Shown in pieces: positions 37,961-49,299 of a DNA stretch of 64,000 bases. Below the pieces are notes generated by a model. It did not search any database and was not told the origin of the DNA. It saw nothing but the letters and a program-made list of their open reading frames with translations. The position numbers and the translations under genes are program-made. This DNA is from Rhodopirellula baltica (GTDB lineage: Bacteria > Planctomycetota > Planctomycetia > Pirellulales > Pirellulaceae), in the NCBI GenBank assembly GCA_002901265.1, contig PPHI01000095.1, positions 124,001 through 188,000 on the forward strand, written 5' to 3'. The stretch's first letter is position 1. Each line of letters starts with the position of its first letter.

Positions 37961-39097
37961 ATGCGTTTTCTGTTTTGCTCGCTTGTTGGGGTGTTGTTGA
38001 TGGCCACCACATGTCAGAACGCATCCGCCGAAGTGGTGGATGTGTGGTTCGGGACGTCGACACCGCGTGGCGGATTGAGCCAAGGGATTTACCATGGCGC
38101 ATTCGATACCGAGACCGGCAAATTGCGTGAAGTCGATCTCGCTGCTGAAGCGAGCGGGCCAGGATTTCTGGCGACACACCCCAATGGCAAAATGCTTTAT
38201 GCCGTTGCCAGCAAAGATGGCACTCCTTCGGTGATCGCCTACGAAATCAGTGGCGATGTCGGTGAAAAAAAGCTCGTCGAAAACAGCGTCTTGCCGGTGG
38301 GTGACGGCGGGGCCGCACATGTCTCGGTCAGTCGAGACGGCAAGGTGGTTTTGACGGCACAGTATGGCACCGGATCAACAGCTTGTTTCCGCTTGGATGA
38401 ATCTGGCGGTTTGGTCGAGCGTTCTGATCTTCAACAACACCCGCCAGGCTCGGGGGTTGTCGCGGGACGCCAAGAGACCTCGCATGCACACTGGACTGGA
38501 ACATCGCCAGACGATCGATTTGTATTCGTGCCGGACTTGGGGATGGACAAGGTTGTGATTTACAAACTTGATTCCTCCGCCGGAACGCTGACTCCACATG
38601 GATACGGCGAATGTCCTCCCGGTGGCGGCCCACGTCACATGAAATTTAGCCCGGACGGTCAGCGTGTTTATGTCCTCAATGAGCTAGCTCTATCGGTTAC
38701 CGTATTCGACTACGACGCTAAAGCCGGGGCGATGACACCGATTCAAACCATCGAAACGTTGCCTGAAAGCGTCAAAGCGAAAGAGGTGTTCAATAGCGCC
38801 TCGGAGATTCGCGTTCATCCGTCAGGCAAATTCGTTTACACCGCAAACCGCGGCAATGATTCAATCACTGTTTACAGCGTGGATGAATCGAATGGGCGTC
38901 TGAGTTTGGTCGAAGTCGAACCAATCCATGGCGCATGGCCACGGAACTTTAACATCGACGCATCTGGGCGTTGGGTGCTGGCGGCTGGCAAGAATACCAA
39001 CTCGATTTCGATCTTCAGTATCGATCAGAATACTGGTGAATTGCAATTCACACGCGATGCCGTATTCGTGCCACAGTGCATCTGCGTGGAATTCTGA
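37961..39097 (+). CDS. Lactonase-family protein (6-phosphogluconolactonase type), exported
   Basis: A 378-residue seven-bladed propeller of the YbhE/Pgl lactonase family. Blades are evident from VWFGTSTPRGGLSQGIYHGAF, FLATHPNGKMLYAV, HVSVSRDGKVVLTAQY, GPRHMKFSPDGQRVYVLNEL and IRVHPSGKFVYTANRGNDSI. An N-terminal signal peptide (FLFCSLVGVLLMATTCQNASA) would send it to the periplasm, unlike the cytosolic E. coli Pgl, so a sugar lactone or other lactone outside the cytosol is more likely. ATG 37961 has GAGGTGGGG upstream; the frame remains open to 37730, but that part lacks family similarity. Confidence 0.85.
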   Translation: MRFLFCSLVGVLLMATTCQNASAEVVDVWFGTSTPRGGLSQGIYHGAFDTETGKLREVDLAAEASGPGFLATHPNGKMLYAVASKDGTPSVIAYEISGDVGEKKLVENSVLPVGDGGAAHVSVSRDGKVVLTAQYGTGSTACFRLDESGGLVERSDLQQHPPGSGVVAGRQETSHAHWTGTSPDDRFVFVPDLGMDKVVIYKLDSSAGTLTPHGYGECPPGGGPRHMKFSPDGQRVYVLNELALSVTVFDYDAKAGAMTPIQTIETLPESVKAKEVFNSASEIRVHPSGKFVYTANRGNDSITVYSVDESNGRLSLVEVEPIHGAWPRNFNIDASGRWVLAAGKNTNSISIFSIDQNTGELQFTRDAVFVPQCICVEF

Positions 39098-39113
39098 GTT
39101 CACCACGTTTCAG

Positions 39114-40832
39114 CTAAAGCAGTTTTTGAAACTGCTTGAAGGTCTTTGTGTTGGCGACGTCGGCTTTGGTTAATCCGCCGCGTCGCGCTTGCTTAATCCC
39201 GTATTGCATCACATCCAATCCATGGATGTTGTGTGCATCAGTACTGATCACGATCGGAATGCCAAGTTTTTTGGCAGCTGCGAGGTGAATCTCATTGAGA
39301 TCCAGGCGGGCTGGATTGGCGTTCAGTTCCATCAGCTTTTTCGCTTTGGCGACCGCTTTCATTACCGCGTCCATGTCGACTTCGTATGGCGGACGACGGT
39401 TGATCAGTCGACCCGTAGGGTGCGCGATGCAATCAACATGTTCGTTTTCGATCGCACCCAAGATTCGTTCGGTAATCTGTTCACGCGATTGGCGTTGGCC
39501 GTAATGGACGGACGCCAAAACCCAATCGGCTTCGGCGAGCACGTCGTCGGGCAGGTCCATTCCGCCCGCTTCCAGGATGTCACACTCGATGCCTTTCAGG
39601 ATTTCGAGCCGTCCTTCGTATTCGGGGCGGATCTCATCGATTGCTTTCCATTGTTCGCGCAGTCGATCCGGGGTTAAACCCATTGCCATGCTAACGCGCT
39701 GGCTGTGATCGGTGATCGCGATGTACTTCAGTCCGCGTTCAATCGCGGCGTCTGCCATTTCTCGAATCGTATTTTGTCCGTCAGTCGCTGTGGTGTGCAT
39801 GTGCAAATCACCACGAACGTCGGACGTTTCGATCAGTTCAGGAAGTGAATCTTTTTCAGCGGCTTTGAATTCCAATCGGTCTTCGCGAAGTTCTGGTGGG
39901 ATCCAAGGCAATCCGATTGCTGCGTAGACATCCTGTTCGGTTTCACCAGCGACTTGCTGATCGTCATCGAGTTTGAACACGCCATACTCGTTGATCTTCA
40001 AGCCTTTCTCTTTGGCGATTCGTCGCGTGTGGATGTTGTGAGCTTGTGATCCGGTGAAGTATTGCAGTGCGGCGCCGAACTGGTGTGCATCAACACAGCG
40101 CATGTCAACTTGGAATGCCTTGCCAACTCGGATCGATATCTTGGTCTCACCACGACCGATCGTCTGTGATTTTTCAGGATAGGTTTCCAGGTGATCCATT
40201 GCGGCGTCTCGGTCTTTCGCGACGACCAGCAGGTCAAGATCACCAACCGTTTCGCGTCCGCGGCGATAGGACCCCGCCCATTCCAATTTCTCGATTCCGC
40301 GACAGCCTTTCATGTGCTTGCTGATCGAGTTGGCCAAGTCGTCGCCGGCAGACCAATAGATCCGTTCGGCCGCTTGTTCGGCAATCGAGAGTCCTTCGAG
40401 AATCGACTCGGAAGTCTTTTTGCCGAACCCTTTCAATTTGGCGACGGAGCCGTCTTCACAAGCTTTGCGAAGGTCGTCAAGCGATTCGATGCTTAACTCT
40501 TTCTGGAGCATCGCTGCTTTCTTAGCACCCAGGCCAGGAATGCGCGAGATCTGAATCATGACCTCAGGAACTTCCGCACGCAGCTTCGCAAGCTGTGGCA
40601 GTTCCCCGCTCTCTAAAAGAACCTCTGTTTTATCGGCAAGCGTTTTACCGATGCCGGGAAGGTCAGAGAGCTTGCGATCCGGATCGGCTACGATGTCGGC
40701 GACCGATTCGTCAAGGTCCCGGATTGCCCGTGCGCCTTGCTTGTAAGCGCGGATTCGGAAAGGGTTCTCGCCTTTGAATTCCAGCAACTCCGCTAGTTCT
40801 TCAAAGACAGCGGCAATTCCAGAGTTGTCCAT
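39114..40832 (-). CDS. polX: DNA polymerase/3'-5' exonuclease PolX
   Basis: A 572-residue family-X repair polymerase. The N-terminal 8-kDa-like domain has helix-hairpin-helix units (LSDLPGIGKTLADKTEVLLE and ISRIPGLGAKKAAML). The nucleotidyltransferase site is visible as GDLDLLVVAKD (two Asp) and the later QVDMRCVD (third Asp). The C-terminal PHP domain starts GDLHMHTTATDGQNTI and includes YIAITDHSQRV, CDILEAGGMD and IVISTDAHNIHGL, the metal-binding residues of its exonuclease. ATG 40832 is chosen, with AAAAGGAA 10 nt upstream. The downstream end is 17 bp from the lactonase stop on the other strand. Confidence 0.96.
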   Translation of the reverse strand: MDNSGIAAVFEELAELLEFKGENPFRIRAYKQGARAIRDLDESVADIVADPDRKLSDLPGIGKTLADKTEVLLESGELPQLAKLRAEVPEVMIQISRIPGLGAKKAAMLQKELSIESLDDLRKACEDGSVAKLKGFGKKTSESILEGLSIAEQAAERIYWSAGDDLANSISKHMKGCRGIEKLEWAGSYRRGRETVGDLDLLVVAKDRDAAMDHLETYPEKSQTIGRGETKISIRVGKAFQVDMRCVDAHQFGAALQYFTGSQAHNIHTRRIAKEKGLKINEYGVFKLDDDQQVAGETEQDVYAAIGLPWIPPELREDRLEFKAAEKDSLPELIETSDVRGDLHMHTTATDGQNTIREMADAAIERGLKYIAITDHSQRVSMAMGLTPDRLREQWKAIDEIRPEYEGRLEILKGIECDILEAGGMDLPDDVLAEADWVLASVHYGQRQSREQITERILGAIENEHVDCIAHPTGRLINRRPPYEVDMDAVMKAVAKAKKLMELNANPARLDLNEIHLAAAKKLGIPIVISTDAHNIHGLDVMQYGIKQARRGGLTKADVANTKTFKQFQKLL

Positions 40833-40854
40833 CGTTTGATCGTTCCTTTTCCGG

Positions 40855-42756
40855 TCAATTGACCGGCACCCAGCCCGCACTACTTCGTTGTTTGCGAGGA
40901 GCGGGTTGCGTCACCGTTTGAGGTTTGGCTTGGCGGATGGTTTGTGAAGAGTTGCCTTGGTAGCTGGTCGGCTGAGGAGCGAGATTACCGGACCCCACCG
41001 CGTGTGCACGCACCACATTGGATGATGGCAGTGGGTCAAGTGAATCCCACGCGGAAACCTGTTGGATTGAGTTTTCGCGGAGGGTTACTTCTTTAACGGG
41101 GACGCTATTGCGGTAATCGTTGGTTTGGTAGCGTTCGTCGGTTCGCGGCGAAGGTGCTGGCAACGGTGGCGGTTGTAGCGTCTTGTCATTGAACGAGTCT
41201 TGGTTGCCGGTGAAGGCCGGTGTGCGATCGACTGGTTGCGGTTGGGTCACGCTGTTGGGGACACTGTTCCGGACGTTTTGGCTGCCGGGAGGGACGCCGA
41301 CAGGGCGGACCGAACTGTAGGTCGGCGCGATGGGAGCGGGCGTTTGACTGCTCAGCGAAGGTGGCGTCCGCGTGGTCAAACGCTCGTCGTTTCGGAACAG
41401 ATCGTTGGGACGCGTGCCGCGTGTGCGGCCCGTTACCGGAGGATCCAATTGGATGTTCGATTCGCTGCTGTTGCCGGGGCTGTTATTGACAGGAGCGTTG
41501 CTTCCGGGTGTTGAGCTGTCGTTTGGCTGTTCTTGTTCGTGCCGAAAGTAATCGTCGTAGAGGTTCGGTTCATCGAGATTCCGACTCGAACCTTCACTAG
41601 GTGAGTTTGGAAAGTTCGACTGATAACCGGGGTTCTGCTGCTGCAATTCTGGTTGCCCGGTGTCTTGAATGTCAGCCGGGTCTCCGCCGGTGAGTGGCGT
41701 TTCGTTGGGGTACCCATTGTTGTTGGGGATAACCGAAGGAATCGTAGTGACACCTGAGTTACCTGGGGTGTATTCGCCACCGACTTGGCCGATTGGCGAC
41801 GGAGTCGAAAAGGTTCCGGGTGTCATCGACTGTGGAAAGCTTGACGGTCCGTAGCTGTTCGATGATGCGTACGGAATGGTACACGGATCGCCGGACTGCA
41901 TCGGCATAATTGTCTGGGTGGGGGCGACCGTAGTCGGCATCAACGTGTTGTACGGGACGCGTTGTAGTTGCTGAACGTAGGAACTGCAGGGTTGCTGAAC
42001 CGTGACGGTCGAACCGGTTGTCGGGTCGAAGCTCGTTACCGGGCGATAATACGTGATTGGGGCGTTGTAGTACGACGTGACGTAATCGGTGTTGCGTCCT
42101 AGCAACGAATTGAAAAAGCGTGCCAGCCCTGATCCGAGGCGCCAGCGACGAGGTTCGTAGGACAGCGGCACGGTCGTTGGTACGGCGGTGGAGATCGGGG
42201 CGGAGTAGCTCGTCGGCGCGACGCTTCCGTAGTTTGAGGTGTAGGTGGTGCTGGGAAGGATTGGATTCGTTGTCCCACGCAGCGTTTGTGCGATCGGGAC
42301 GCGTGAGGCTTGATAAGGCGTCACATTGGCAGGCAGTGTGTTGCCGGACCACGTGGTCACGGGGACGCTTGAGGAAGACGTTGTCAGCGGCAGCCTGTAC
42401 GTCGTCGTCGATGGATCGCTGACCGGCAGACCGGTGTAGACCGACGGGTTGTCGTAGGACTGAACCTGGGTGTAGCCAGGCCAGCCGTATCCGGGAGTTG
42501 CCGTCGCACCAAATGCGGGACGCTGAACCGCGACCGCACCGCTGTTGGCCATTGGAATTCCGTTGACCGGCGTACTTCCCGGGACGATCGTCATCGGTGA
42601 CGAGACGGGCGCGTAGGGATAGTTGGAGGTGTAGACCGGTGAGCGGCCGAAGAGCCAGTCCAAGCATCCAGCCGTCGCTTCATTGTCGAAGCATCCGATT
42701 GCGGATGCCGCGATGAAGGTGGCAGCGATTTTGGTTGTCAGCCGGCAAATGGTCAT
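40855..42756 (-). CDS. Exported low-complexity Ser/Pro/Thr/Gln-rich protein
   Basis: A 633-residue protein with an export signal at the start (TICRLTTKIAATFIAASAIGC). The cysteine after AIG could be a lipobox cysteine, although the usual Leu at -3 is Ala. After CLDWLFGRSPVYTSNYP the sequence is dominated by Tyr/Pro/Ser/Thr/Gln/Asn repeats without a recognised domain, ending AGWVPVN. It resembles exported surface proteins of planctomycetes. It is immediately upstream of polX, 22 bp from the polymerase start. An in-frame start at 42918 would place basic residues before the signal and is less likely. Confidence 0.6.
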   Translation of the reverse strand: MTICRLTTKIAATFIAASAIGCFDNEATAGCLDWLFGRSPVYTSNYPYAPVSSPMTIVPGSTPVNGIPMANSGAVAVQRPAFGATATPGYGWPGYTQVQSYDNPSVYTGLPVSDPSTTTYRLPLTTSSSSVPVTTWSGNTLPANVTPYQASRVPIAQTLRGTTNPILPSTTYTSNYGSVAPTSYSAPISTAVPTTVPLSYEPRRWRLGSGLARFFNSLLGRNTDYVTSYYNAPITYYRPVTSFDPTTGSTVTVQQPCSSYVQQLQRVPYNTLMPTTVAPTQTIMPMQSGDPCTIPYASSNSYGPSSFPQSMTPGTFSTPSPIGQVGGEYTPGNSGVTTIPSVIPNNNGYPNETPLTGGDPADIQDTGQPELQQQNPGYQSNFPNSPSEGSSRNLDEPNLYDDYFRHEQEQPNDSSTPGSNAPVNNSPGNSSESNIQLDPPVTGRTRGTRPNDLFRNDERLTTRTPPSLSSQTPAPIAPTYSSVRPVGVPPGSQNVRNSVPNSVTQPQPVDRTPAFTGNQDSFNDKTLQPPPLPAPSPRTDERYQTNDYRNSVPVKEVTLRENSIQQVSAWDSLDPLPSSNVVRAHAVGSGNLAPQPTSYQGNSSQTIRQAKPQTVTQPAPRKQRSSAGWVPVN

Positions 42757-42948
42757 GGAACGTTTCCGTCGCAGCAATGATTGTCTGTGGGGTGTCCTTT
42801 CGGGGGGGGCTGTGGTTGTGGAAAGTCCACAGTTCTCCCGCTGAAGTGGACGCTGCAGATAGGGTTTGGTCAATGATTTCGCCAGGAAGAGTTTGCGGTT
42901 GGGAAGCGATTTTGGCACCTGTTTTCCGATCGTGTCGATATTTTTGAC

Positions 42949-43028
42949 TCTGCCGCCGCGATGGCAGACAGTTGTGCCGCGTTGGGGGTGCGAAGCGGCT
43001 GGCCTGCCATCGTGACACGTCTGCCATC
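42949..43028. promoter_or_regulatory. Candidate enhancer: cluster of TCTGCC/GGCAGA half-sites
   Basis: TCTGCC (42949-42954) and GGCAGA (42963-42968) form a 6-8-6 inverted repeat. CGATGGCAG (42959-42967) also pairs perfectly with CTGCCATCG (43004-43012), and CTGCCATC recurs at 43021-43028. The cluster lies roughly 155-235 bp upstream of the transcription start predicted from the -24/-12 promoter, the distance usual for binding of sigma-54 activators. The activator is not known. Confidence 0.5.
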
Positions 43029-43156
43029 TCGCCAGTCCGCCGATAAAACGGCGAAAACGCGTGCTTTTCCGCAGTCGGCTTTACCGGGCCGATAATGGGC
43101 GATCAAATGGTATGCGGGGCTCGACCCGACGACGAAAATTTCATTGAACGGCCTTG

Positions 43157-43174
43157 TTGGCACGGCGGTTGCTT
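43157..43174 (+). promoter_or_regulatory. Sigma-54 (-24/-12) promoter upstream of groEL1
   Basis: The sequence TTGGCACGGCGGTTGCTT matches the sigma-54 consensus TTGGCACG-N4-TTGCW. The invariant GG (43159-43160) and GC (43171-43172) are exactly 10 nt apart. Transcription should begin near 43184, giving groEL1 a leader of about 320 nt. Sigma-54 promoters need an ATP-driven activator; one NtrC-type protein is encoded in this window at 54272-55711, but no link has been shown. Confidence 0.75.
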
Positions 43175-43464
43175 AGTGCGGGGGTCGATCAGCGGGACTG
43201 TCAAAACGTCGACAGAACTGGCCCCAACTGCGTTTCGCCGAGCCTCCGTCTCGGAGCGAGAACTGGCGGGCTGGCCGGACACCCCGAGAAGGTCGATCCA
43301 GATCCCGAAGGTAGGCCGTTGACCGGACGAGCCTGGCACGCGGACGTGTTCGCACGATCGCCCCAGGAATGGTCCGTTGGCGGGTCCCAACTAAGAACTT
43401 CCCTTAACAAGTTGCATCCTCGCAGACCTTGCCGTCGCCATCTTGGCTTGGCAAAACCGGTTAG

Positions 43465-45210
<1,746 letters not shown>

Positions 45211-45239
45211 TCCATCCTGCACTCCCCTGCTCTTCACTG

Positions 45240-45272
45240 CCCCGTTGTCGATCGGAACGATCCGCAGCGGGG
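45240..45272 (+). repeat. Imperfect hairpin between groEL1 and groES
   Basis: CCCCG (45240-45244) pairs with CGGGG (45268-45272); inside, GATC-GGAAC-GATC forms a smaller stem. There is no T-run, so it could be an RNA stability or processing structure rather than a terminator. Confidence 0.35.
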
Positions 45273-45352
45273 CGACCATCGACCGCTCGCCAGTGTTCGG
45301 GCGGTTGTCGAACCAAACATATCAATCACCAAAAAACGGAATACATCGCATC

Positions 45353-45649
45353 ATGGCTACTGTAAAACTGCGTCCACTGGATGACCGCGTCGTTGTTCAA
45401 CCCGTCGAAGCTGAAACCACCACCGCCGGTGGCATCGTTCTTCCCGATTCGGCCAAAGAAAAGCCACAACGCGGAACCATCGTCGCTGTTGGTCCTGGCA
45501 AGCTGCTCGAAAGCGGCAACCGTGGCGAATTGAGCGTCGCTGTTGGCGACATCGTGATCTATGGCAAGTACGGCGGAAGCGACATCGAAGTCGATGGCCA
45601 AGAGATGAAGATCCTTCGCGAAAGCGACATCTTGGCAAAGGTTCTGTAG
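45353..45649 (+). CDS. groES: Co-chaperonin GroES
   Basis: A 98-residue 10-kDa co-chaperonin that caps GroEL rings. It opens [19 protein letters not shown], has the mobile loop [20 protein letters not shown] (the IVL motif contacts GroEL), and ends with [20 protein letters not shown] 45353 gives the family's normal length; an in-frame start at 45245 would add 36 residues. It lies between two groEL genes and is followed by the second after 40 nt, so groES and groEL2 almost certainly share a transcript. Confidence 0.97.
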   Translation: MATVKLRPLDDRVVVQPVEAETTTAGGIVLPDSAKEKPQRGTIVAVGPGKLLESGNRGELSVAVGDIVIYGKYGGSDIEVDGQEMKILRESDILAKVL

Positions 45650-45689
45650 TCGTTCCCGTACGCGTTTTCACTGATAGAGGAATCCTCTC

Positions 45690-47309
45690 GTGGCAAAACA
45701 ACTCCTTTTTGACGATCACGCTCGCGCTCGAATGCTGGCCGGGATCGACAAGTTGGCCAACGCCGTCGCTGTGACGATGGGACCGACCGGCCGCAACGTG
45801 ATCATTGACAAGTCCTTTGGCGGTCCGACTGTGACCAAAGACGGTGTGACCGTTGCCAAAGAAGTCGAATTGGAAGACCGATTCGAAAATATGGGTGCCA
45901 AGTTGGTCATCGAAGTCGCTCAAAAGACCAGCGACTTGGCCGGTGACGGCACGACGACCGCGACCGTGCTCGCACGTGCGATCTTCAAAGAAGGTCTTCG
46001 TAACATCGTCGCTGGTAGCAACCCAACCGCGGTTCGCCGCGGAATCGACAAAGCTGTTAACGCAGCCTGCGACCACTTGTTGGAAATGGGACGTCCCGTT
46101 GAAGACAAGAAAGAAGTCGAGCACGTCGGAGCGATCAGTGCGAACAACGACCCGAAAATCGGTCAGTTGCTCGCCGAAGCTCTCGAACGCGTCGGCAAAG
46201 ACGGTGTAATCACTGTCGAAGAAGGCAAGACTCGCGAAACCACCGTCGATTACGTCGACGGGATGCAGTTCGACAAAGGCTTCGTTTCACCGTACTTCAT
46301 CACCGATGCGGGTACGATGGAAGCGAACCTCGAGAACGCATTGGTGCTGCTGTACGAAAAGAAAATCAGCAACATCCGTGATCTCGTGCCATTGCTCGAA
46401 AAGTCGGCTCAAACCGGCCAGCCTTTGTTGATCATCGCCGAGGACGTCGACGCCGAAGCGTTGACCCTGTTGGTCGTCAACAAGCTGCGTGGAACGTTGA
46501 ATGTCTGTGCCGTGAAAGCACCAGGCTTTGGCGATCGCCGCAAAGCAATGTTGGGTGACATCGCGACGTTGACCGGCGGAACGCTGATCAGCGAAGACTT
46601 GGGCATCCAACTGGAAAACGTGACGCTGGATCAACTGGGACGTGCGAAGAACGTCACCGTTGACAAGAACAGCACCACGATCGTCGAAGGTGGCGGCAAA
46701 CGCGAAGACATCGATCAACGCGTCGCCCAAATTCGCGCCCAGATCGAGCAAACCGATAGCGATTACGACAAAGAGAAGTACCAAGAGCGTCTGGCGAAAC
46801 TCGCCGGTGGCGTTGCGGTCATCAGCGTCGGTGCAGAAACCGAAGCCGAGATGAAGCAAACCAAGGCTCGCTTGGAAGACGCTTTGCACGCGACCCGTGC
46901 TGCGGTTGAAGAAGGAATCCTGCCAGGTGGCGGTGTTGCCCTCGTTCGCTGCATCGAAGCCGTCGAAGCGGCCAAGAAGAGCGCTCGTGGTGACGAAAAG
47001 ATCGGCGTCGATATCGTGTTGGGTGCCCTCGCGGCTCCGATGAAGCAAATCGCTGACAACGGCGGAATCGACGGCAGCGTTGTCGTTGACGAAGTCCGTC
47101 AAAAAGGCGTGACCATCGGTTACAACGCCCACAGCGGTGAATACACCGACATGTTCAAAGCCGGTGTGATCGACCCAGTGAAAGTTGTGCGTACCGCGCT
47201 GACCAACGCTGGCAGTATCGCCGGATTGTTGTTGACCACCGAAGCGATGGTCACGAACTTTGAGAAGGAAGACAAAGGTCGCGTTCGTGCCGAAGGCGTC
47301 GTCTCCTAG
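45690..47309 (+). CDS. groEL: Chaperonin GroEL, second copy, without Gly-Met tail
   Basis: A 539-residue GroEL paralogue. It has [43 protein letters not shown], the catalytic Asp in [10 protein letters not shown] and [14 protein letters not shown]. Its apical segment [11 protein letters not shown] retains the Tyr that groEL1 lacks. The tail ends [15 protein letters not shown], with no Gly-Met repeat. GTG 45690 is preceded by AGAGGAATCCTCTC (GAGG upstream). By these features it looks like the more conventional partner of the adjacent GroES, with groEL1 as the diverged copy. Tandem hairpins follow its stop. Confidence 0.95.
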   Translation: MAKQLLFDDHARARMLAGIDKLANAVAVTMGPTGRNVIIDKSFGGPTVTKDGVTVAKEVELEDRFENMGAKLVIEVAQKTSDLAGDGTTTATVLARAIFKEGLRNIVAGSNPTAVRRGIDKAVNAACDHLLEMGRPVEDKKEVEHVGAISANNDPKIGQLLAEALERVGKDGVITVEEGKTRETTVDYVDGMQFDKGFVSPYFITDAGTMEANLENALVLLYEKKISNIRDLVPLLEKSAQTGQPLLIIAEDVDAEALTLLVVNKLRGTLNVCAVKAPGFGDRRKAMLGDIATLTGGTLISEDLGIQLENVTLDQLGRAKNVTVDKNSTTIVEGGGKREDIDQRVAQIRAQIEQTDSDYDKEKYQERLAKLAGGVAVISVGAETEAEMKQTKARLEDALHATRAAVEEGILPGGGVALVRCIEAVEAAKKSARGDEKIGVDIVLGALAAPMKQIADNGGIDGSVVVDEVRQKGVTIGYNAHSGEYTDMFKAGVIDPVKVVRTALTNAGSIAGLLLTTEAMVTNFEKEDKGRVRAEGVVS

Positions 47310-47342
47310 TCATGATGCGATAACCGTGTCGCAACCATTTCG

Positions 47343-47380
47343 ACGGGCCGCTGCCATTTACCGGTAGGCGGCCCGTTTTT
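47343..47380 (+). terminator. Rho-independent terminator after groEL2
   Basis: ACGGGCCGC (47343-47351) pairs with GCGGCCCGT (47368-47376) in a 9-bp stem, and five T follow at 47376-47380. Confidence 0.85.
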
Positions 47381-47401
47381 GTGTGCGGCACTTCACGTGG
47401 T

Positions 47402-47431
47402 GAAAAGGCGACGCCGTGACGGCGCCTTTTC
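47402..47431 (+). terminator. Second, near-symmetrical hairpin before dnaJ
   Basis: GAAAAGG (47402-47408) pairs with CCTTTTC (47425-47431), and the interior CGCCG-TGA-CGGCG (47412-47424) forms a tight inner stem. It lies 20 nt after the first terminator and 40 nt before the dnaJ start, so it either backs up termination or sits in the dnaJ leader. Confidence 0.7.
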
Positions 47432-47470
47432 CCATTGATCAAAACACATACACGACGACTGTTTGTGTCG

Positions 47471-48589
47471 ATGAGTAATAAGCGAGACTACTACGAAGTC
47501 CTGACCGTCGAGCGATCGGCGACGAAGGTACAAATTGACCGCGCCTATCGAAAGCTGGCGATCAAGTACCATCCCGATAGCAGCAAAGCCGAAGACGCGG
47601 TCGAACGTTTCAAGGAAGCGTCCGAAGCGTACGAAGTATTGAGCGACGCGGACAAACGCGCCCGATACGATCGTTACGGGCACGCCGGAGTCGGCGGAAG
47701 CGGGGCGAGCCAATTCAACGACGTCGAGGATATCTTCGAAGCCTTTGGCGAGATGTTCGGTGGCGGCGGCATGTTTGGCGATCTGTTCGGCGGACGAAGT
47801 GGCCGTTCACGTCGCGCGAAACGTGGGGCCGACATTCGCTGTGATGTCACGCTCACGCTCGAAGAAGCTGCCAAAGGCGTCAGCAAAGACATCACGTTCC
47901 GGCGTCATGTCGGTTGCGGCACCTGTGAAGGCAGCGGCGCGGCGCCAGGCAGCCAGCCCGAGGTGTGTTCGACCTGTGGCGGACGCGGACAGGTCGTTCA
48001 ATCGGCCGGGATCTTGCGTGTTCAAACTGCGTGCCCGCACTGTGGTGGCGCTGGCCAGCGAATTAGCCAGCCGTGTACCGATTGTCGTGGAACTGGACTG
48101 CAAACCGAAAAGGCCGAATTGACCGTTGAGATCCCTGCGGGTGTCGACGATGGCATGCGGGTTCGCGTTCAGGGTGAAGGCGAAGCAAGCTCCAGTGGCG
48201 GACCACCCGGCGATTGCTACTGTTTCATCAGTGTCAAACCTCACGACCTGTTCCGCCGCGACGGCAGCAACCTGATTCTGCAGTTGCCGATCAGTTACAC
48301 ACAAGCGGCGCTCGGTGCGGAAATCGAAGTGCCGACGTTGGACGGTCCCGAGCCACTGCGAATCGAGGCGGGGACCCAAAATGGCGAGGTGTTTACCTTG
48401 TCCGGAAAAGGCGTCATCGACCCGCGTGGTGGTCGGCCTGGTGACCTTCTGGTCCAGGTGTTTATCGAGGTCCCCAAGAAACTGTCTGTCGAGCAAGAAG
48501 AACTGCTTCGCAAGCTTGCCGATCTGGATCATGAGGCAGTGTTGCCTCATCGCAAAACATTTCTTGAAAAGGTCGCCGACCTGTTTTAG
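47471..48589 (+). CDS. dnaJ: Chaperone DnaJ
   Basis: A 372-residue type-I J protein that stimulates DnaK. The J domain (3-68) includes KRDYYEVLTVERSA and the HPD triad in IKYHPDSSK. A Gly/Phe-rich region follows (MFGGGGMFGDLFGG). Four zinc-binding motifs are present: CGTCEGSG, CSTCGGRG, CPHCGGAG and CTDCRGTG. The C-terminal substrate-binding part starts VEIPAGVDDGMRVRV. ATG 47471 is chosen over an in-frame start at 47435. grpE follows 34 nt after the stop, a likely operon; dnaK is not in the window. Confidence 0.96.
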   Translation: MSNKRDYYEVLTVERSATKVQIDRAYRKLAIKYHPDSSKAEDAVERFKEASEAYEVLSDADKRARYDRYGHAGVGGSGASQFNDVEDIFEAFGEMFGGGGMFGDLFGGRSGRSRRAKRGADIRCDVTLTLEEAAKGVSKDITFRRHVGCGTCEGSGAAPGSQPEVCSTCGGRGQVVQSAGILRVQTACPHCGGAGQRISQPCTDCRGTGLQTEKAELTVEIPAGVDDGMRVRVQGEGEASSSGGPPGDCYCFISVKPHDLFRRDGSNLILQLPISYTQAALGAEIEVPTLDGPEPLRIEAGTQNGEVFTLSGKGVIDPRGGRPGDLLVQVFIEVPKKLSVEQEELLRKLADLDHEAVLPHRKTFLEKVADLF

Positions 48590-48623
48590 TGCTTACCGTT
48601 TTAAGTGATCTTCAAAAAGAACC

Positions 48624-49220
48624 ATGAGTGAACCAATCGATCCTGAAGTAGCAGAAACCGAATCCGCACAAGCGAATGCAGGTGAAGGTCAAAGCGTCGA
48701 AGATCAAGCCGTCGATCAGGCGTTTTCGGATGAGCAAACGCTCGACCAACCGGAAACTCGCGACGAGGAAATGGAACGCTTGCGCCGTACTGCTGCCGAA
48801 GCTGACAAGCGAGTGTTGCAGGCTCAGGCAGAAGCCGAGAACTTTCGCAAACGCATGCGTCGTGACTACGAAAGTCAGATTCGCTTCGCGTCGACAGACC
48901 TGATCGTCGATTTGCTGCAAGTCCGCGATAACTTGAATCGCGCGATGGAAGCGGCTGTGAACAGCGGCCAAACCGACGGTCTGAAAGAAGGCGTCGCGAT
49001 GGTTGCCAAGCAGATGGACGACGTCTTTGGCAAGCATGGTGTCACGCCGATCCCAACCGAAGGTGAAACGTTCGACCCGAACTTGCATGAAGCGATTTCG
49101 CAAATGCCCAGCAACGATGTCGAAAGCGGCAAGATCGCCCACGTCGCACAATCGGGTTTCCGGTTGCACGACCGTGTGATCCGCCCCAGCCAAGTCGTTG
49201 TTAGCACTGGCCCGGCATAG
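48624..49220 (+). CDS. grpE: Nucleotide exchange factor GrpE
   Basis: A 198-residue GrpE. An acidic, disordered N-terminus (1-45) leads into a long helix (ADKRVLQAQAEAENFRKRMR) and the C-terminal beta domain, with HEAISQMPSNDVESGKIAHV and LHDRVIRPSQVVVSTGPA near the end. GrpE releases ADP from DnaK. It probably shares a transcript with dnaJ. Confidence 0.95.
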   Translation: MSEPIDPEVAETESAQANAGEGQSVEDQAVDQAFSDEQTLDQPETRDEEMERLRRTAAEADKRVLQAQAEAENFRKRMRRDYESQIRFASTDLIVDLLQVRDNLNRAMEAAVNSGQTDGLKEGVAMVAKQMDDVFGKHGVTPIPTEGETFDPNLHEAISQMPSNDVESGKIAHVAQSGFRLHDRVIRPSQVVVSTGPA

Positions 49221-49299
49221 AACGGCGACTGCTCGCGATACGTCCCCAACGACTCTACCGATTTAACTTTCTTTAGTACCTCTGCAAGAATGATTGTCC

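Noticed and set aside
42911-42930. TTGGCACC upstream of groEL1 as a further sigma-54 site
   Set aside because: The -12 position has TTCC rather than TTGC, so the GG-N10-GC rule fails.
46287-47132. A 281-codon open frame antisense to groEL2
   Set aside because: Shadow of a certain chaperonin gene.
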